DNA from: Paraburkholderia sediminicola
GTDB lineage: Bacteria > Pseudomonadota > Gammaproteobacteria > Burkholderiales > Burkholderiaceae
Direction: 5' to 3'
NCBI RefSeq assembly: GCF_902859805.1
Contig: NZ_CADIKC010000001.1
Span: forward strand, 248,001 to 312,000
DNA length: 64,000 bases
Shown here in pieces: positions 61,101 through 64,000 of the stretch. Both the position numbers and the translations under genes were made by a program. Each line of letters starts with the position of its first letter. Position 1 is the first letter of the stretch. Below the pieces are notes generated by a model, which worked only from the letters and a program-made list of their open reading frames with translations, ran no database searches and was not told the origin of the DNA.

Positions 61101-62944
61101 AAATCGTGAATCCAGGCAGGCGTAGCGTCGAGTGCTTCGATCAGATAAGGCCGCTCTTCATCGACACGCACGCCGAGATGTTCGAGCATCGGCAAGCTGC
61201 GCGACAAGGCAATCGGCAAGCCCGCGCGATAAACCTTGAAACGGAACGCGCGCGGCCCCGATTCGATCGGGCGGTACAGGTTCATGGCGAGCCGCTCGCT
61301 GCCCTGCACGCGTTCGATCAGCTCGATATCGCGCACTGCAGTACGGGCCGGATAGTCGTCGCGATAGCCGGGAGGAAACGAATCCGCATAGTGCTGGAGG
61401 AGACGGTTGCCCTGCTCTTCGCCGAAGGCATCAAGCAACGCGTCGGCGAGATCGTCCTGCCAGCGGCGCGTGACGTGAACGAGCCGCGCTTCGAGTTCAC
61501 GCGTGTCGACATGGGGCATGCCCCCGGGCTTCGCATGCACGACAAAGTGAATGCGCGCGAGTGTCGACTCCGATAACAAGGGCGTGAATTCGACGCTTTC
61601 CCCGTTGAACGCATCGGTCAGCAGATTGGCGATACGCTGCCGCAGATCGGTGTTGTATTTGTCACGCGGTACGAACACGAGACACGATACGAAGCGGTCA
61701 AAACGGTCGCGCCGCACGAACATGCGCGTGCGCTGATGCTCCTGCAAACGCAGCACACCCAGCGCGATATCGTAGAGCTGGTCTTCGTCGGCCTGAAACA
61801 GTTCGTCGCGGGGATAGGTTTCGAGCACCGTCACCAGTGATTTGGCCAGGTGGCCCTTGGGCAGGAAACCGGCCCGCCGTACGATGTTCGCGCATTTGCG
61901 CCGTACGATCGGAATCTCGGCGGCCGATACGAGGTACGCGGTGGACGTATACAGGCCGATAAAACGCCGCTCGCCGGTCACCTTGCCGTCGGCACCGGTC
62001 AGCTTGATGCCGACGTAATCCAGATAGCCCGGCCGATGCACCGTCGCGCGCGAGTTGGCCTTGGTCAGGAAAATGGGCGACGAGCCGGAGATGATTTCGG
62101 CAGCCGCCGGTGGCAATGGCGTGATTTCCGCTGCGCCCGCAGGACGCAACTCGTCGCGCAGAATGCCGAGCCCGGAGCCGGGTACCGCACGCAGGCCAAA
62201 GCCGATATCGTGCTGCACCAATTCATAGTCGCGCTGGCCGAGAAACGTGAAATGATCCGCCACCATCCATTCGAGGAACGCACGGGCCTCGACCCCTTCC
62301 GGTCCCGCTTCGCCGGCCTTCATGCCTTTGACGGTAACGCGCGCGAGTTCGACGATCTTCGGCCAGTCTTCCACCGCGGCGCGTACATCGCGCAACACTC
62401 TCGCGATCTCGTCACGCAATGCGTCGAGTTTCGCTGCGTCGCCGCAACGGTCCACCTCGAAGTGAATGAACGAAGCAAGCTGCGAGCGCGTATCAGCGGC
62501 ATCTTCAGCGCCCTGACCCACGCGCACAATGCTGCCGTCCGGTCCGCGCCAGATGCGGAATACCGGATGCACGACCGAATGGAGCGCGAGCCCGAGGCGA
62601 TTGACCGCCATCGATACCGAATCGACCAGAAACGGCATGTCGTCGTTGACGATCTCAATCACCGTGTGATCGGAATGCCAGCCATGCTGTTCGAGTATCG
62701 GGTTGTAGACGCGCAGCCGTTCGCTGCCTGGCACAAAGCGCTGCGCGGTTTGCCAGTGAGCAAGCGCTGCGCCGTAAAGATCGGCGATGGAGCGGCTTTG
62801 AAGGTCGTCGGCGTCGACGAAATCGTAGTAGTGCCGCAGGAAAGGCTCGACGACTTTGAAGGTCGGCTCCGGCAATCGCCCACGCGCAAATTCAAAGACA
62901 TCGTTCAGCAGGTGCGTGACGGCTTCTTCATTCTTTGCTTGCAT
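58103..62944 (-). CDS. gdhB: NAD-specific glutamate dehydrogenase, large (about 180 kDa) type
   Basis: The 1613-residue protein matches the L-GDH class of proteobacteria and actinobacteria. It oxidises glutamate to 2-oxoglutarate and ammonia in the cytoplasm. N-terminal ACT-like regulatory segments ([20 protein letters not shown]) precede the catalytic core: [40 protein letters not shown] (active-site Lys near residue 850), [20 protein letters not shown] and [20 protein letters not shown]. The long C-terminal helical domain extends to 1613. The ATG at 62944 has GGGGGAG seven bases upstream. It probably runs catabolically on glutamate derived from amino acids. Confidence 0.97.
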   Translation of the reverse strand: [1613 protein letters not shown]

Positions 62945-63089
62945 GATCAACTCCCCCGGCGGGCGGCAATAGCGAGTATCGCTTGATTCGCATGCATCGT
63001 CTGAACCAGGATTATGCGCCTGCCACCCGGAAATCGATGCGCGAGCTCACTTAGGTTATACCCGCTGCCGGAGAACGTGCCGCCTCTGT

Positions 63090-63866
63090 TTAAAGCGCGG
63101 CCTTCAATTCGCCAGCCTCCTGCTTCAGCCATGCCTGAAGCTGTTCGCTGGCCCAGGCCGGGTCATCGTGCGGCAGGTCATGACCGGCCCATTGATGCTC
63201 GCGATGCGTTGCGCCCCAGGCTGCCGCGAGCTTGGCCGAACACACAGGATTGACCAGCTTGTCGGCGCGTGAAGAAAGAATCAGCAGCGGGCAATGCGGT
63301 TTCGCCGCCGCCGCACTGAAGCGCGCGGCAGCCCACAGCTGCCGTAACGCATTGCCGCGGCTCACGGGCGCGCTGCGGCGAATTTCGCTCCATGCATCGA
63401 GATCGGCGCCCAGCGTTTCGACGTTGTTGCACGTCAGTCGATGAATGCCGCTTTCCGCGCGCGGCGCATCGCGCCAGTGTGCTGCGACGCCCAGCAGGCC
63501 CGGCCATGCCGATGGACGCAAGCGCTCGTGCATGCGGCTGAACGGCCGCATGCTGGTATTGATCAACACGAGCCGCTCGATTTCGCCGGGATGCCGTTGC
63601 GCCCAGTCGGTCGCCACCATGCCGCCGAGCGACATTGCCAGCACGCGATAAGGACCTGCCGCACCCGTTTGCAATGCAGCAATCCGCACGAAGCCCACCA
63701 TATCCTCGACCGTGGCCGGCGCGCGCAAGTGCACGAACTCGCCATTGCCGGGCAGATCGAGCAGCAACAGGCGATCCGTGCCGGTCGCCTCGCGCAGCAA
63801 GCCAGGCAAACGACCCCAGTGGCGTGTTTCGCGCGTCAGTCCACGCAAAAGAATCCACGTGCTCAT
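63090..63866 (-). CDS. Alpha/beta hydrolase
   Basis: The 258-residue protein has a nucleophile elbow VLAMSLGGMVATDWAQRHPG (Ser of MSLGG), an acid in SSRADKLVNP, and the His in WAGHDLPHDDP. The N-terminal LLRGLTRETRHWGRLPGLLR is typical of small esterase/lipase-like hydrolases. It has no signal peptide. Its ATG at 63866 overlaps the stop of the upstream partial gene (ATGA), so the two are translationally coupled. Substrate unknown. Confidence 0.87.
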   Translation of the reverse strand: MSTWILLRGLTRETRHWGRLPGLLREATGTDRLLLLDLPGNGEFVHLRAPATVEDMVGFVRIAALQTGAAGPYRVLAMSLGGMVATDWAQRHPGEIERLVLINTSMRPFSRMHERLRPSAWPGLLGVAAHWRDAPRAESGIHRLTCNNVETLGADLDAWSEIRRSAPVSRGNALRQLWAAARFSAAAAKPHCPLLILSSRADKLVNPVCSAKLAAAWGATHREHQWAGHDLPHDDPAWASEQLQAWLKQEAGELKAAL

Positions 63867-64000
63867 AGCGCTTCCGGCATGGTCCAGTGATCGATCGCGC
63901 ATTGCAGCAGTTCCTCGCGACGATTGCCTTGCGGCAGCCAGCGTTGCGACGAGAACGCCGCACGCGCGAGAAAATCGAGCAGATTCGCGTGACGCCGCAG
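63863..64000 (-). CDS. 3' end of a gene upstream of the hydrolase (runs off window)
   Basis: The reverse strand is open from the window edge to a TGA at 63863-63865. The last 45 residues include LLDFLARAAFSSQRWLPQGN and EELLQCAIDHWTMPEAL. The stop overlaps the hydrolase start by four bases, so this frame is real coding sequence. I cannot assign a family from the tail alone. Confidence 0.72.
   Translation of the reverse strand: MRRHANLLDFLARAAFSSQRWLPQGNRREELLQCAIDHWTMPEAL

Overview
The window reads as chromosomal DNA of a Burkholderia sensu lato bacterium, most likely a Paraburkholderia. The reasons are high GC with strong third-position GC bias, a divergent LysR regulator and llpE-type hydrolase heading an RND efflux operon in the order described for Burkholderia ceo/bpe pumps, an flhDC pair, a very large NAD-glutamate dehydrogenase and a DUF4148 protein. 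The genus is an inference from gene content; no rRNA or tRNA gene was seen. No transposase, integrase or CRISPR array was found.

Layout. 0-5 kb: start of a LysR regulator, divergent from an L-2-keto-3-deoxyarabonate dehydratase; an ECF sigma/anti-sigma pair followed closely by a FAD amine-oxidase-like gene; a TetR regulator. 5-10 kb: quinate/shikimate catabolism (MFS importer, shikimate dehydrogenase, type II dehydroquinase, and a divergent dehydroshikimate dehydratase fused to an HPPD-like domain), leading to protocatechuate. 10-20 kb: small genes, then a hydroxyproline module (AraC regulator, three-subunit D-hydroxyproline dehydrogenase, 4-hydroxyproline epimerase, divergent deaminase), an orphan response regulator with a degenerate receiver, and an MHS-type transporter. 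20-28 kb: a compositionally different accessory block with a Tat-exported molybdenum hydroxylase, its 2Fe-2S subunit, a diheme c-type protein, a small exported protein, a histidine phosphatase and a phospholipase D-like protein, followed by about 0.8 kb without a convincing gene. 28-36 kb: a DHA2 drug exporter, small metabolic and membrane proteins, an XRE regulator preceded by a perfect palindrome, an acetyltransferase and a TsuA-like sulfur transporter. 36-37.5 kb: flhDC. 37.6-44.5 kb: Nramp transporter and an organosulfur/methionine cluster (metQ, LLM monooxygenase, metN, metI, acyl-CoA dehydrogenase-like monooxygenase). 44.8-53 kb: RND efflux operon llpE-ceoA-ceoB-opcM with divergent ceoR. 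53-55.7 kb: DUF4148 protein, a possible 24-codon gene, an 0.8 kb inverted-repeat element with covarying hairpins, and a purine nucleoside permease family protein. 56-64 kb: aldo/keto reductase, CDF transporter, NAD-glutamate dehydrogenase, an alpha/beta hydrolase and the 3' end of its upstream neighbour.

How the genes work together. Much of the window feeds plant-derived carbon and nitrogen into central metabolism: quinate/shikimate to protocatechuate, and both keto-deoxyarabonate and hydroxyproline to alpha-ketoglutarate semialdehyde. The final semialdehyde dehydrogenase is not in the window. The NAD-glutamate dehydrogenase then links glutamate to 2-oxoglutarate. Sulfur scavenging, efflux, and motility control by FlhDC complete the picture of a soil or plant-associated lifestyle.

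The observations most worth checking are the exported molybdo-hydroxylase block (20.2-27.6 kb), the paired inverted repeats with a compensatory base change (53.8-54.6 kb), LlpE with Asp at the nucleophile position, interleaved inverted repeats after the tsuA-like gene, and candidate operators for the hydroxyproline, quinate, XRE and efflux systems.
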